Shown here one piece after another: positions 16,760-24,500 of a stretch of DNA of 64,000 bases. Source of the DNA: JAXLWB01 sp046328715 (GTDB lineage: Bacteria; Chloroflexota; Anaerolineae; Caldilineales; Caldilineaceae); the NCBI GenBank assembly GCA_046328715.1, contig JAXLWB010000032.1:1-64000 (forward strand), read 5' to 3'. Position 1 is the stretch's first letter. Each line of letters opens with the position of its first letter. A model generated the notes under the pieces. That model saw only the letters and a program-made list of their open reading frames with translations. It searched no databases and had not been told where the DNA came from. Made by a program: the position numbers and the translations under genes.

Positions 16760-18673
16760 ATGCCTAGATTATCCTTTGCTCAAATGTGGCAGTTCCGACA
16801 GCTCCGCTTTCTGTCCTTAGCAGGCGTAGGGTTGTTGCTTGCCGTCGCCTTGCTAGGGAGCGCGACCTCGACCAATGCACAAGCGGGGGCGAATTGCTCG
16901 GCCGATTTTTTCATTGACAAGACCTTGAGCAACGGCGCACGCTGGCAACTCTGTTGGGAGCAGCGCAACCTCGACGGCATTGTCTACCACGACATCACCT
17001 TCACCCCGCCGGGCGGAACCAGCCGCAAAGTCCTGGCCGAAGGCTCAATTTCCCAGGTCCATGTGCCCTACGATGACAACAGCGCCCGCTTTCACGACAT
17101 TACCGACGATGGTTTCGGCGACGAAAATCTCAACGATCTGACACCGGCGGAGTGTCCCAACGGGACGCTACTGAAAGTTGGCGCCAAGGATGCCCTCTGT
17201 CAGCAGATTTTACCGCGCGGCTATGCCTTCAAAGGCGTTGGCACGCAACAACAGGGCGAACTGCTCAGTCTCTTTAGCGTCTCTACCAGCGGCGAGTATA
17301 ACTACATCCCGGTTTGGCGCTTTCTGGATAACGGCACGCTGGAGTTGCAGATGGGCGCAGCCGGCAAATTGCAGCGCTTCACCACCGACAGTCGCTTTGG
17401 CTGGCCGGTACGCGCCAACAATACCCTCGGCACTGCCCACATCCACAACTACTACTGGCGACTCGACTTTGACCTGGGCGAAAATGCTGCCGATGACGTG
17501 GTGGAAGAGCTCAACTATGTCGCTAGCGCCGATAACAGCAAACGCACTCTGGGCATTAACCGCCTGACTAGTGAAACTGGGCGATCCATCGATCCGACTA
17601 GGTTGCGCTCCTGGCGCATTCGCGACGGATCGCTGACCAACCCGCAGGGCGATGCCATCTCCTACCAATTGGAGCCCAACGATGTCGGTCAGCGTGATGT
17701 AGGACCAACCTATGAGCCGTGGACCAACAATGATTTCTACGTCACCAAGGCCAACGACTGCGAGCGTTATGTCTCGCACAATCCGACCTTGAACGGCTGT
17801 GCCAGCAATTTGGCCGCCTTTGTCAATGGCGAAAGCGTGGAAGGGGCCGATGTTGTGCTCTGGTATGGGGTCACCTTTCACCACATCCCACGCGACGAAG
17901 ATGAGCCGTTGATGCACACTCACTGGAATGGCTTCCGTCTCGTCCCGCGTGACTGGATGGACAGCAATCCCTCTACGGGAAGTGTCACCACCTGTGCGGT
18001 AGGTGACGTCACCTGTGATGGGAAAGAAGATGCAGCGGATGCACTCTTTATGCTTCAGTATGATGTACAACTGCGCACGATCAGCAATCAATTGCCGCTG
18101 CCAGCCAAGACCCTCTATGGCTATTCCTGCGATGTAAGCGGAGAAGGTGACTGCAACGTCGTCGATGCGCTCTTTACACTGCAATGCAGCGTTGGGTTAG
18201 AGAATCTTTTCTGTCCTGGTAGCCAAGGCGTACGCAGTGCCCAACAAACCGCAAGTCCAGCGTCTGTCGTAGCCCTGCACATCCAGGATGGGGAGAGCAA
18301 CGGCACCCTGCACCAAGAGATTTTTGTGGATAGCGCAATCGCACTGGGCGCGCTCTCGTTGGAGTTGAAGGTCGAGCCAAGCAATCAGGGTACGTTCAGT
18401 TGCGAAGCCGATCCCAGTCAGACGTTTGATCTGGCAACCTGCCATATCGACGAGGCCACAGGGATGGTTCGTTTGAGCCTACTTTCCGCAAGCGGCGTTA
18501 CAGGCAAACATCCCCTAGGTCGGCTGCACTTCACCCCGTCAGCTACCAACGCGTCTACGCATCCTGCCCTCCGCATCCAGCGTGCCGACATCGCTGACCG
18601 TGCAGGGAACACCCTACCCAGCGAACTGCAAACATCAAGTGACAAACTCTATCTGCCCATGCTGATTCGCTAA
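16760..18673 (+). CDS. Copper amine oxidase-like secreted protein with dockerin-like and cohesin-like domains
   Basis: 637 residues from ATG 16760 (TTG 16754 is possible). A signal peptide is followed by a compact amine-oxidase catalytic domain to about residue 405. Candidate active residues, numbered from the ATG: Tyr180 in SGEYNYIPVW as topaquinone precursor, His227 and His229 in AHIHNYYW, His375 in FHHIPRDED as copper ligands, and an Asp near 116-117. Spacing agrees with known family members. The canonical N-Y-D/E-Y is altered to E-Y-N-Y, so activity needs proof. A dockerin-like pair (GDVTCDGKEDAADALF and CDVSGEGDCNVVDALF) and a cohesin-like domain follow, ending KLYLPMLIR. N2-N3-like domains are missing here but may be supplied by the protein at 12.9 kb. 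Confidence 0.75.
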   Translation: MPRLSFAQMWQFRQLRFLSLAGVGLLLAVALLGSATSTNAQAGANCSADFFIDKTLSNGARWQLCWEQRNLDGIVYHDITFTPPGGTSRKVLAEGSISQVHVPYDDNSARFHDITDDGFGDENLNDLTPAECPNGTLLKVGAKDALCQQILPRGYAFKGVGTQQQGELLSLFSVSTSGEYNYIPVWRFLDNGTLELQMGAAGKLQRFTTDSRFGWPVRANNTLGTAHIHNYYWRLDFDLGENAADDVVEELNYVASADNSKRTLGINRLTSETGRSIDPTRLRSWRIRDGSLTNPQGDAISYQLEPNDVGQRDVGPTYEPWTNNDFYVTKANDCERYVSHNPTLNGCASNLAAFVNGESVEGADVVLWYGVTFHHIPRDEDEPLMHTHWNGFRLVPRDWMDSNPSTGSVTTCAVGDVTCDGKEDAADALFMLQYDVQLRTISNQLPLPAKTLYGYSCDVSGEGDCNVVDALFTLQCSVGLENLFCPGSQGVRSAQQTASPASVVALHIQDGESNGTLHQEIFVDSAIALGALSLELKVEPSNQGTFSCEADPSQTFDLATCHIDEATGMVRLSLLSASGVTGKHPLGRLHFTPSATNASTHPALRIQRADIADRAGNTLPSELQTSSDKLYLPMLIR

Positions 18674-18725
18674 TCAAAAGGTATTGCGCTAGCAATGTAC
18701 AAGATTTTCCCAACACGTCTCGCTA

Positions 18726-18780
18726 CGTAGGGGCATCTGCTTGCCGGTGCCCTGGGCGACCGCAAGGGTGCGCCCCTACG
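18726..18780. repeat. Hairpin repeat family GTAGGGGCA...GCCCCTAC, copy 1
   Basis: CGTAGGGGC and GCCCCTACG bound a hairpin with an inner CTTGCCGG/CCGCAAGG pair. The second copy is at 19440-19508. The two flank the msrB gene. Confidence 0.7.
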
Positions 18781-18924
18781 ATCCCCATCCCCTCATCTCC
18801 CCTCTTCTTGTCTCCCTGTCTTCCCTCTCTGTAGCCGCAGTGACATAATATTCGCGTAAGCGTGTTTTAATAAACTAGTAACATTTATGCACTACACTCC
18901 TACATGTAATCAAGGAGAATAATC

Positions 18925-19380
18925 ATGACAACCGAATATAAAAAGACCAAAGAAGCACTTGCCAAACTGACTCCAATGCAATACCAAGTAACGCAAATGA
19001 GCGCCACCGAACGTCCCGGCACCGGTGAATATCTGCACAACAAGAAGGCAGGCATTTACGTGGATATCGTGTCGGGAGAACCGCTCTTTGCTTCATCGGA
19101 CAAATACGAAAGTGGCTGTGGCTGGCCCAGCTTTACCAAACCAATCGAGCCCGCCAACGTTGAAGAACTGCGCGACACCTCCTACGGCATGGTCCGGGTG
19201 GAAGTGCGCTCGAAACACGGAGACAGCCACCTGGGCCATGTCTTTACCGATGGTCCTCGTGATCGGGGTGGCCTGCGCTACTGTATCAACTCTGCCTCGC
19301 TGCGCTTTATCCCGCGTGAAAAGATGGAGGCGGAAGGTTATGGAGCCTATCTGGATCAGGTCGAAGAGATCGGTACATGA
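18925..19380 (+). CDS. msrB: Peptide-methionine (R)-S-oxide reductase
   Basis: 151 residues with AAGGAG before the ATG. It reduces the R-epimer of methionine sulfoxide in proteins, using thioredoxin. The conserved ESGCGWPSF and the catalytic GGLRYCINSASLRF (Cys120) are both present. The paired CxxC zinc motifs of many relatives are absent, so it is of the non-zinc type. MsrA, which handles the S-epimer, follows 300 bases downstream, separated by a hairpin repeat. The length is normal for the family. Confidence 0.97.
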   Translation: MTTEYKKTKEALAKLTPMQYQVTQMSATERPGTGEYLHNKKAGIYVDIVSGEPLFASSDKYESGCGWPSFTKPIEPANVEELRDTSYGMVRVEVRSKHGDSHLGHVFTDGPRDRGGLRYCINSASLRFIPREKMEAEGYGAYLDQVEEIGT

Positions 19381-19439
19381 TGCGTGATCCGTGAATTTGC
19401 TGTCAACTGATAGACAAAGCAAAGCGAAGATGGATCATT

Positions 19440-19508
19440 GTAGGGGCATCCGCTTGCCAGTGCCCTGCTTGCATCAGCGAATGGGCAACCGCAAGGGTGT
19501 GCCCCTAC
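19440..19508. repeat. Hairpin repeat family GTAGGGGCA...GCCCCTAC, copy 2
   Basis: It is the same design as at 18726-18780, with a longer, diverged loop, lying between msrB and msrA. Confidence 0.7.
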
Positions 19509-19678
19509 TCTTGTGATCATGCAATGTCTATCTGCTTTGTCTATTATTTCAAGACTTGACATTTGCTATTGACATATTTCAGGGCGAGTCAGAATTCACG
19601 AATCACGAATCAGGCATCACCAGTCAACTAGGCATCAATAAAAGATGTTTTCGAAAGAATTCGAGAGGAGATATACTT

Positions 19679-20188
19679 ATGGCAAAGGAACGTGCCGTTT
19701 TAGCTGGAGGTTGTTTTTGGGGCATGCAGGATCTGATCCGCAAGTTGCCCGGAGTGTTGAGTACACGCGTGGGCTACACCGGCGGCGATGTCAAGAATGC
19801 CACCTATCGCAATCATGGCAGCCATGCCGAAGGAATTGAGATCTGGTTTGACAACGAAAAGACCAGTTACCGCAAGTTGCTGGAGTTCTTCTTCCAGATC
19901 CACGACCCGACCACAGTCAACCGGCAAGGCAACGACCGGGGAACTTCGTACCGCTCTGGCATCTATTACGTGGATGAGGCGCAGCACCAAGAAGCACTGC
20001 GCACTATCCAGGATGTTAACGCTTCGGGGTTGTGGCCGGGTAAAGTCGTGACCGAAGTCAAGCCCGTTGGCGACTTCTGGGAGGCCGAGCCCGAGCATCA
20101 GGATTATCTGGAACGCTACCCGCACGGCTATACCTGTCACTTTCCGCGCAAGAATTGGGTGCTGCCCGTGCGCGAAGCAGTGAGATAG
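19679..20188 (+). CDS. msrA: Peptide-methionine (S)-S-oxide reductase
   Basis: 169 residues from ATG 19679, preceded by GAGAGGAG; an upstream in-frame extension to 19556 lacks a ribosome site. The catalytic motif GGCFWGMQ (Cys12) and the substrate region TGGDVKNATYRNHGSHAEG are typical. It repairs the S-epimer of oxidised methionine and complements MsrB upstream. The C-terminal recycling Cys found in some members is not obvious apart from the Cys in GYTCHFP. The stop codon lies within the left arm of a hairpin repeat. Confidence 0.97.
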   Translation: MAKERAVLAGGCFWGMQDLIRKLPGVLSTRVGYTGGDVKNATYRNHGSHAEGIEIWFDNEKTSYRKLLEFFFQIHDPTTVNRQGNDRGTSYRSGIYYVDEAQHQEALRTIQDVNASGLWPGKVVTEVKPVGDFWEAEPEHQDYLERYPHGYTCHFPRKNWVLPVREAVR

Positions 20189-20237
20189 TAGGACAGTAAG
20201 ATAGTGAGACAGTAAAAACTGTCTTACTGTCCTACTG
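20187..20237. repeat. Gene-end hairpin of the AGTAGGACAGT family, copy 1
   Basis: AGTAGGACAGTAAG on the left pairs with CTTACTGTCCTACT on the right, with extra ACAGT units in the loop. It overlaps the msrA stop codon. Related hairpins are found at 23.1, 47.6 and 58.5 kb. Confidence 0.7.
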
Positions 20238-20270
20238 CTTTACTCCTTTATCAAAAGAGGGAACTTCGTT

Positions 20271-21740
20271 TTGCCGATTCAATTCAACTTTGATAACAGC
20301 TACGCCCGCCAACTCGAAGGCTTCTATGTTCCCTGGCAAGGGGCAGCGGTTCCCGCGCCTGCGATTGTTCGCTTGAATGAGTCACTGGCACGCGAGCTAA
20401 AGTTGGAACCCGATGCGCTCAGCAGTGGCGAAGGGGCGGCAATCCTGGCAGGTGTCCTCACCCCCGAAGGGGCTATTCCCTTGGCGCAAGCCTATGCCGG
20501 ACATCAATTTGGTGGTTTCTCTCCGCAACTAGGCGATGGTCGGGCGCTGTTGGTGGGCGAATTGATCGATCTACAAGGTGCACGCCGTGACCTTCACCTC
20601 AAAGGGTCGGGACGCACTCCTTTTTCGCGTGGCGGCGATGGCAAGGCAGTACTGGGGCCGGTTCTGCGTGAATATCTGATGGGTGAGGCGATGCACGCCC
20701 TGGGCATCCCAACCAGTCGTGCCTTGGCTGCGCTCACCACAGGCGAGACCGTTATGCGCGAAGTTCCCCTGCCGGGTGCTGTGCTGGCGCGAGTTGCCGC
20801 AAGCCATTTACGAGTGGGCACATTCCAATACTTTGCGGCGCGTGGCGAAGCGAAAAAGGTGCAGCAACTGGCAGAGTATGCGCTTGCCCGCCATTACCCG
20901 GAACTCGCAGCAGCAAACAACCCTTATTTGGAATTGCTGCGCGCCGTCTGCAAACGTCAAGCGGCCCTGATTGCCCAATGGATGACCGTCGGCTTTGTCC
21001 ACGGCGTCATGAACACGGACAATATGACGATTTCGGGCGAAACCATTGACTATGGACCTTGCGCCTTTATCGACGCCTATGATCGCAAAGCAGTCTTCAG
21101 TTCAATCGATAGTCGCGGACGTTATGCCTTTGGCAATCAGCCTGCCATTGCCCAGTGGAACCTGGCGCGTTTGGCGGAAACTCTGCTGCCTTGGCTCGAC
21201 AGCCGTGAGGAAGAGGCGATTCGCCTTGCCACAGTCGAGTTACAAACCTTTGCCGAACAATATTCCACCTTCTGGCTCGGTCAGATGCGGACCAAGTTGG
21301 GGCTTGTCACCCAGTCTGAACAGGATCGAGACCTGGTCAACACTCTCTATGCAGTGATGGAAGAACAGCAAGTCGATTTTACCCAGTTCTTCCGCAAATT
21401 GTCCCAAGCCGCCTTGGGCAATCCAGAACCAGTCCAAGCACTTTTCCAGGATAGCACGAAATTCACGTCCTGGCTGACTGCCTGGCAAGAACGCACACAG
21501 TACGAGCCAATTTCACCAGCAATGCGGGCCAAAGCAATGAACCTGGTCAATCCGATCTATATTCCACGCAATCACAAGGTGGAGGAAGCACTACAGATGG
21601 CCCTTGCCGGCAATCTCTCTGCGTTTGAGAAATTATTAACAGTGATAGAATGCCCCTTTAGCGAGCGGGCCGGGCTTGAGGAATATGCGCAACCAGCCCC
21701 GGCTGAATTTGGCCATTACGTCACTTTTTGTGGTACATAA
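20271..21740 (+). CDS. selO: SelO/YdiU-family protein adenylyltransferase
   Basis: 489 residues, starting at a TTG with GAGGGA upstream. This pseudokinase-fold family transfers AMP from ATP to protein hydroxyl groups and is linked to redox stress. Visible landmarks are YAGHQFGGFSPQLGDGRA, LKGSGRTPFSRGGDGKA (phosphate-binding loop with Lys) and HGVMNTDNMTISGETIDYGP (catalytic and metal-binding Asp/Asn). The C-terminus ends in TFCGT, a Cys where eukaryotic homologues have selenocysteine. Its position after msrA fits oxidative stress; a small GNAT gene follows, as often seen. Confidence 0.95.
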   Translation: MPIQFNFDNSYARQLEGFYVPWQGAAVPAPAIVRLNESLARELKLEPDALSSGEGAAILAGVLTPEGAIPLAQAYAGHQFGGFSPQLGDGRALLVGELIDLQGARRDLHLKGSGRTPFSRGGDGKAVLGPVLREYLMGEAMHALGIPTSRALAALTTGETVMREVPLPGAVLARVAASHLRVGTFQYFAARGEAKKVQQLAEYALARHYPELAAANNPYLELLRAVCKRQAALIAQWMTVGFVHGVMNTDNMTISGETIDYGPCAFIDAYDRKAVFSSIDSRGRYAFGNQPAIAQWNLARLAETLLPWLDSREEEAIRLATVELQTFAEQYSTFWLGQMRTKLGLVTQSEQDRDLVNTLYAVMEEQQVDFTQFFRKLSQAALGNPEPVQALFQDSTKFTSWLTAWQERTQYEPISPAMRAKAMNLVNPIYIPRNHKVEEALQMALAGNLSAFEKLLTVIECPFSERAGLEEYAQPAPAEFGHYVTFCGT

Positions 21741-21770
21741 GTACAGGTTAGTCATGGGAGTCTTAACTCA

Positions 21771-22088
21771 ATGGATCGCAAAATAGCCTCGTCACCCACC
21801 GAGCCTGTCGCATCTGGGCTTGTGCACGACGAAAGTCGCCAGCGTTTTGTGCGACCGATGGCCCCGAGCGACGCATTCGTCACCTATCGCTGGCAAGGCG
21901 AACGTATGGTGCTCAATCACATCGAAATTGATCGATCCCTGCGCGGAACCGGTGTCGGGGAGAGCTTCGCCAAAGAAGTGCTCACTCACCTACAAGATAG
22001 CCCGCTCGAAATTCGTCTCACTTGCCCCTACTTGCGCTATGTAGCAAGTACGAATGAGCAGTGGTGCAGGAAATACGCTGTGACCTAG
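21771..22088 (+). CDS. Small YjdJ-type GNAT N-acetyltransferase-like protein
   Basis: 105 residues, 30 bases after selO. The core has FVTYRWQGERMVLNHIEID and RGTGVGESFAKEVLTHL, the acetyl-CoA pyrophosphate loop, then LTCPYLRYVASTNEQW, all typical of the short YjdJ/GCN5-like family. These are thought to bind acetyl-CoA and act on an unknown amine. The N-terminal 20 residues are unconserved and the true start may lie further in. Probably co-transcribed with selO. Confidence 0.85.
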   Translation: MDRKIASSPTEPVASGLVHDESRQRFVRPMAPSDAFVTYRWQGERMVLNHIEIDRSLRGTGVGESFAKEVLTHLQDSPLEIRLTCPYLRYVASTNEQWCRKYAVT

Positions 22089-22207
22089 TGCTGCTTTAAC
22101 AAAGTAGTTTGTCAATCGTCTTACGGGAAGGCTTTAGCAAAAGACTTTCTTAAGCGCAAACCCTTCCCGGAAGATTACAAAATAACTCTGTTAATCATGC
22201 ACTAGAA

Positions 22208-22267
22208 AGATTAGGAGATTGGGAGATTGATGCGTCGATCATCCAATCTCTTAATCTCCCGATCTCT
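22208..22267. repeat. Hairpin built of GGAGATT repeats, copy 1
   Basis: AGATTAGGAGATTGGGAGATTGA at 22208-22230 pairs imperfectly with the AATCTCTTAATCTCCC-type arm at 22242-22267. A related hairpin lies at 49646-49715. It precedes the SDR gene and ends 28 bases before its start. Confidence 0.65.
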
Positions 22268-22295
22268 AAACCCCTTCCCAAGAAAGGTATCATCG

Positions 22296-23081
22296 ATGCA
22301 CGTTCTCAAACTCTTCGATCTCTCCGGCAAAGTTGCGATTGTTACCGGCGCGGCGCGCGGACTAGGACGTCATTCCGCACTGGCCCTGGCCGAAGCCGGT
22401 GCCGATGTCGCCATCTGCGACATTCTGGATGGCGGTGGACAAAAGACAGCAGACGAGATTCGCGCATTGGGGCGACGGGCCGTGGCACTTGAAGTTGATG
22501 TCACGCAGCCCGAAGCCTGTGTGAGCTTTATCGATCAGGTTACCTCAGCATTGGGACCGATCCACATTCTGGTCAACAACGTAGGCATCGGCTCCAGTGG
22601 CAAGTCGCTCGAAGATGAGGATGAAGAGCGCTGGCGACGCACCATCGACACCAACCTCACGGCCATCTTCTATATGACCAAACCGGTCGCCCGCCAGATG
22701 ATCGAGCGCGGTCAGGGCGGGGTAATCATCAACATGGCCTCGATGAGCAGCATGATCATCAACAATGTCCACCCGCGCCACAACGTCTCCTACTGTGTCT
22801 CCAAAGCAGGGGTGATGCACCTGACCAAAGGCATGGCATCCGATTGGGCACGCTACGGCATCCGTGTCAACGCCGTTGGCCCTGGCTACATGGACACCGA
22901 ACAGGCAGGCTGGATGAAACAAAACCCCGAACTCGAAGCCCGCATCCTCGCCAACATCCCGATGGGGCGCAAAGGCCGCGAAGACGAACTAAAAGGCACC
23001 GTCGTCTACCTCGCTTCCGACGCCTCCTCCCTCATGACCGGGCATACGGTGGTGTTGGATGGCGGGACGATGATTTGGTAA
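22296..23081 (+). CDS. SDR-family NAD(P)-dependent oxidoreductase
   Basis: 261 residues from ATG 22296, with AAGAAAGG upstream; the longer frame from 22227 reads through the hairpin and is unlikely. It is a classical short-chain dehydrogenase: TGAARGLG cofactor motif (residues 17-24), NNVGIG, catalytic Ser in NMASMSS and the YCVSK active site. The sequence resembles gluconate 5-dehydrogenase or 3-oxoacyl-ACP reductase-like members; the substrate is unresolved. The probable selenoprotein gene follows 90 bases later beyond a gene-end hairpin. Confidence 0.92.
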   Translation: MHVLKLFDLSGKVAIVTGAARGLGRHSALALAEAGADVAICDILDGGGQKTADEIRALGRRAVALEVDVTQPEACVSFIDQVTSALGPIHILVNNVGIGSSGKSLEDEDEERWRRTIDTNLTAIFYMTKPVARQMIERGQGGVIINMASMSSMIINNVHPRHNVSYCVSKAGVMHLTKGMASDWARYGIRVNAVGPGYMDTEQAGWMKQNPELEARILANIPMGRKGREDELKGTVVYLASDASSLMTGHTVVLDGGTMIW

Positions 23082-23087
23082 AACAAA

Positions 23088-23154
23088 CAGTAGGACAGTG
23101 AGACAGTAGGACAGTAAGTCAGCAAAACTGCCCTACTGTCCTACTGTCTCACTG
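23088..23154. repeat. Gene-end hairpin of the AGTAGGACAGT family, copy 2
   Basis: The left arm 23088-23118 (CAGTAGGACAGTGAGACAGT and following) pairs with 23128-23154. It fills the gap between the SDR gene and the AhpD-like gene. Confidence 0.7.
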
Positions 23155-23171
23155 ATTACAAAGGACTCATC

Positions 23172-23735
23172 ATGGCCTGGATCAAAGTCATCGCCGAATC
23201 CGAAGCGGTCGGACGGCTGAAGGAATGGTACGACAAACTGATTGAACCGTGGGGCGGCGTGGACAATATTATGAAGATCCATAGCCTCAACGTGCCCTCA
23301 CTCACTGCCCACTTTGAAATCTACAAGACACTAATGCGCGGTCACTCCGACTTGAGCCGTGCCCAACGCGAGATGATCGCAGTCGTTGTCTCTACGACCA
23401 ATCGCTGCCACTACTGAATGACCCATCACGGAGCGGGGCTTCGTCGATTGACAAATGATGCAGCATTGGTCGAGCAACTCAAAACAGACTATCGCCAGGC
23501 TACGATCAGTGTCGCCGAGCGGGCGATGCTTGACTATGCGGTGAAACTGACGCTCGAACCGTGGAACATGGTCGAAGCCGATGTGATCGCACTGCGTCAG
23601 GCGGGCTTCAGCGACTCAGCCATCCTCGACATCAACCAGGTGACCGGCTACTTTGCCTATGTCAACCGGCTGGCAGATGGCCTGGGTGTACCGCTGGAAG
23701 AATTTTGGGGAGAACAAGGTGCAGCCAATCATTGA
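23172..23735 (+). CDS. AhpD-like peroxidase-related protein, probable selenoprotein (TGA = Sec82)
   Basis: The frame runs 187 codons with one internal TGA at 23415-23417. The sequence on both sides belongs to one AhpD/carboxymuconolactone-decarboxylase-type protein: NRCHY-(TGA)-MTHHGAGLRR. Family members have CxxC followed by xxHH, so TGA replaces exactly the second active-site Cys, giving CxxU. AhpD-like proteins with CxxU are a known bacterial selenoprotein group. A stem-loop starts 7 bases after the TGA. Expected length, intact frame after the TGA, and an AAAGGAC ribosome site all argue against a decayed gene. The role is probably peroxide or disulfide reduction. It needs selA, selB, selC and selD elsewhere in the genome. 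Confidence 0.8.
23425..23448 (+). promoter_or_regulatory. bSECIS-like stem-loop after the in-frame TGA
   Basis: ATC-ACGGAG (23425-23433) pairs with CTTCGT-C-GAT (23439-23448), one C bulged and one G-U pair, closing the 5-base loop CGGGG. The second loop base is G, 18 bases after the TGA. These properties fit the published consensus for bacterial SECIS elements (short apical loop, G at its first or second position, about 16-37 bases from UGA). Confidence 0.65.
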
Positions 23736-24393
23736 TGCCTACGCCACCATGACACAACAGACATTGCAAGCATGGTCAGCCCATCCCGGCATCGGCGCAC
23801 AACAACCAGCCTATCCTTATAAACACCAGCTAGGTGTGAGCAGTGGTCACCCTTTTGCTCCAAGCGGCGTGCTCAAGCAATTGTATGATGAACTTTGCCA
23901 ACTCGCCGCAACCGACCCACTCTATGACGTCGTGCCTGCGCACGGCCTCCATTTCACCTTTTTGGCATTGGCCTGGGATCGCTTCAATTCAATTGGGGAA
24001 GTACCACCTGAGATCAACGAACTTGTGCCACTCTTCAAAGAGACGGTAGCTGGATTGAGTTTTACGGTCACTGACTTGCGCTTGGTACCGCTAAAGAACG
24101 CACTGTTGCTGGCCGGTCTACCTGATGCCCAAACCTACGCTGTGCGTCAACGATTGGCACAACGAGTTTTGCAAAGTTCCTGGCGTCCCCATCTCGAAGC
24201 ACGCTACGCAGGCTTCCCCATTCCTCCTCTCATCTGGCACATCACCTTAGTGCGTTATGCGGCCGAATATGCACCTCAACCGCTGCGCGACCTCTATCAA
24301 TGCTACCGCACAGCTTCCTTCGGCTCCCTGGAACTAGGCGAGCCCCAAATCGGCGTCATTAACTACAACTGGACGAAGAAGAACTTTCTCTGA
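23719..24393 (+). CDS. 2H-phosphoesterase/LigT-like protein (2'-5' RNA ligase superfamily)
   Basis: Up to 224 residues. The GTG at 23719 is preceded by GGGGAG at good distance and overlaps the AhpD-like gene by 17 bases; ATG 23749 is the alternative. Two H-x-T/S motifs mark the fold: GLHFTFLAL and IWHITLVRY, separated by about 100 residues. 2H enzymes open cyclic phosphates or cleave 2'-5' linkages; the family is broad and the substrate unknown. The overlap suggests coupling with the selenoprotein gene, though no functional link is evident. Confidence 0.75.
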   Translation: MQPIIDAYATMTQQTLQAWSAHPGIGAQQPAYPYKHQLGVSSGHPFAPSGVLKQLYDELCQLAATDPLYDVVPAHGLHFTFLALAWDRFNSIGEVPPEINELVPLFKETVAGLSFTVTDLRLVPLKNALLLAGLPDAQTYAVRQRLAQRVLQSSWRPHLEARYAGFPIPPLIWHITLVRYAAEYAPQPLRDLYQCYRTASFGSLELGEPQIGVINYNWTKKNFL

Positions 24394-24440
24394 TCGGTAG
24401 GGCGCACCGCTTGACAAACTTTCAGTGATTTGCTGTTTTT

Positions 24441-24460
24441 AATTCGATGAATATCGAATT
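24441..24460. promoter_or_regulatory. Palindromic operator before the ArsR-DUF2087 gene
   Basis: AATTCGATGAATATCGAATT has 8-bp perfect arms around a 4-base centre. It lies 41 bases before the start of the ArsR-family gene at 24501 and closely resembles ArsR-type sites, so autoregulation is likely. Confidence 0.6.
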
Positions 24461-24500
24461 AGTTTTATACAGATAGAGTCAAATCAACAAGGAGCACTTA

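Noticed and set aside
17210..18184. 324-codon minus-strand frame
   Set aside because: Antisense to the amine-oxidase homologue, whose frame is intact and recognisable.
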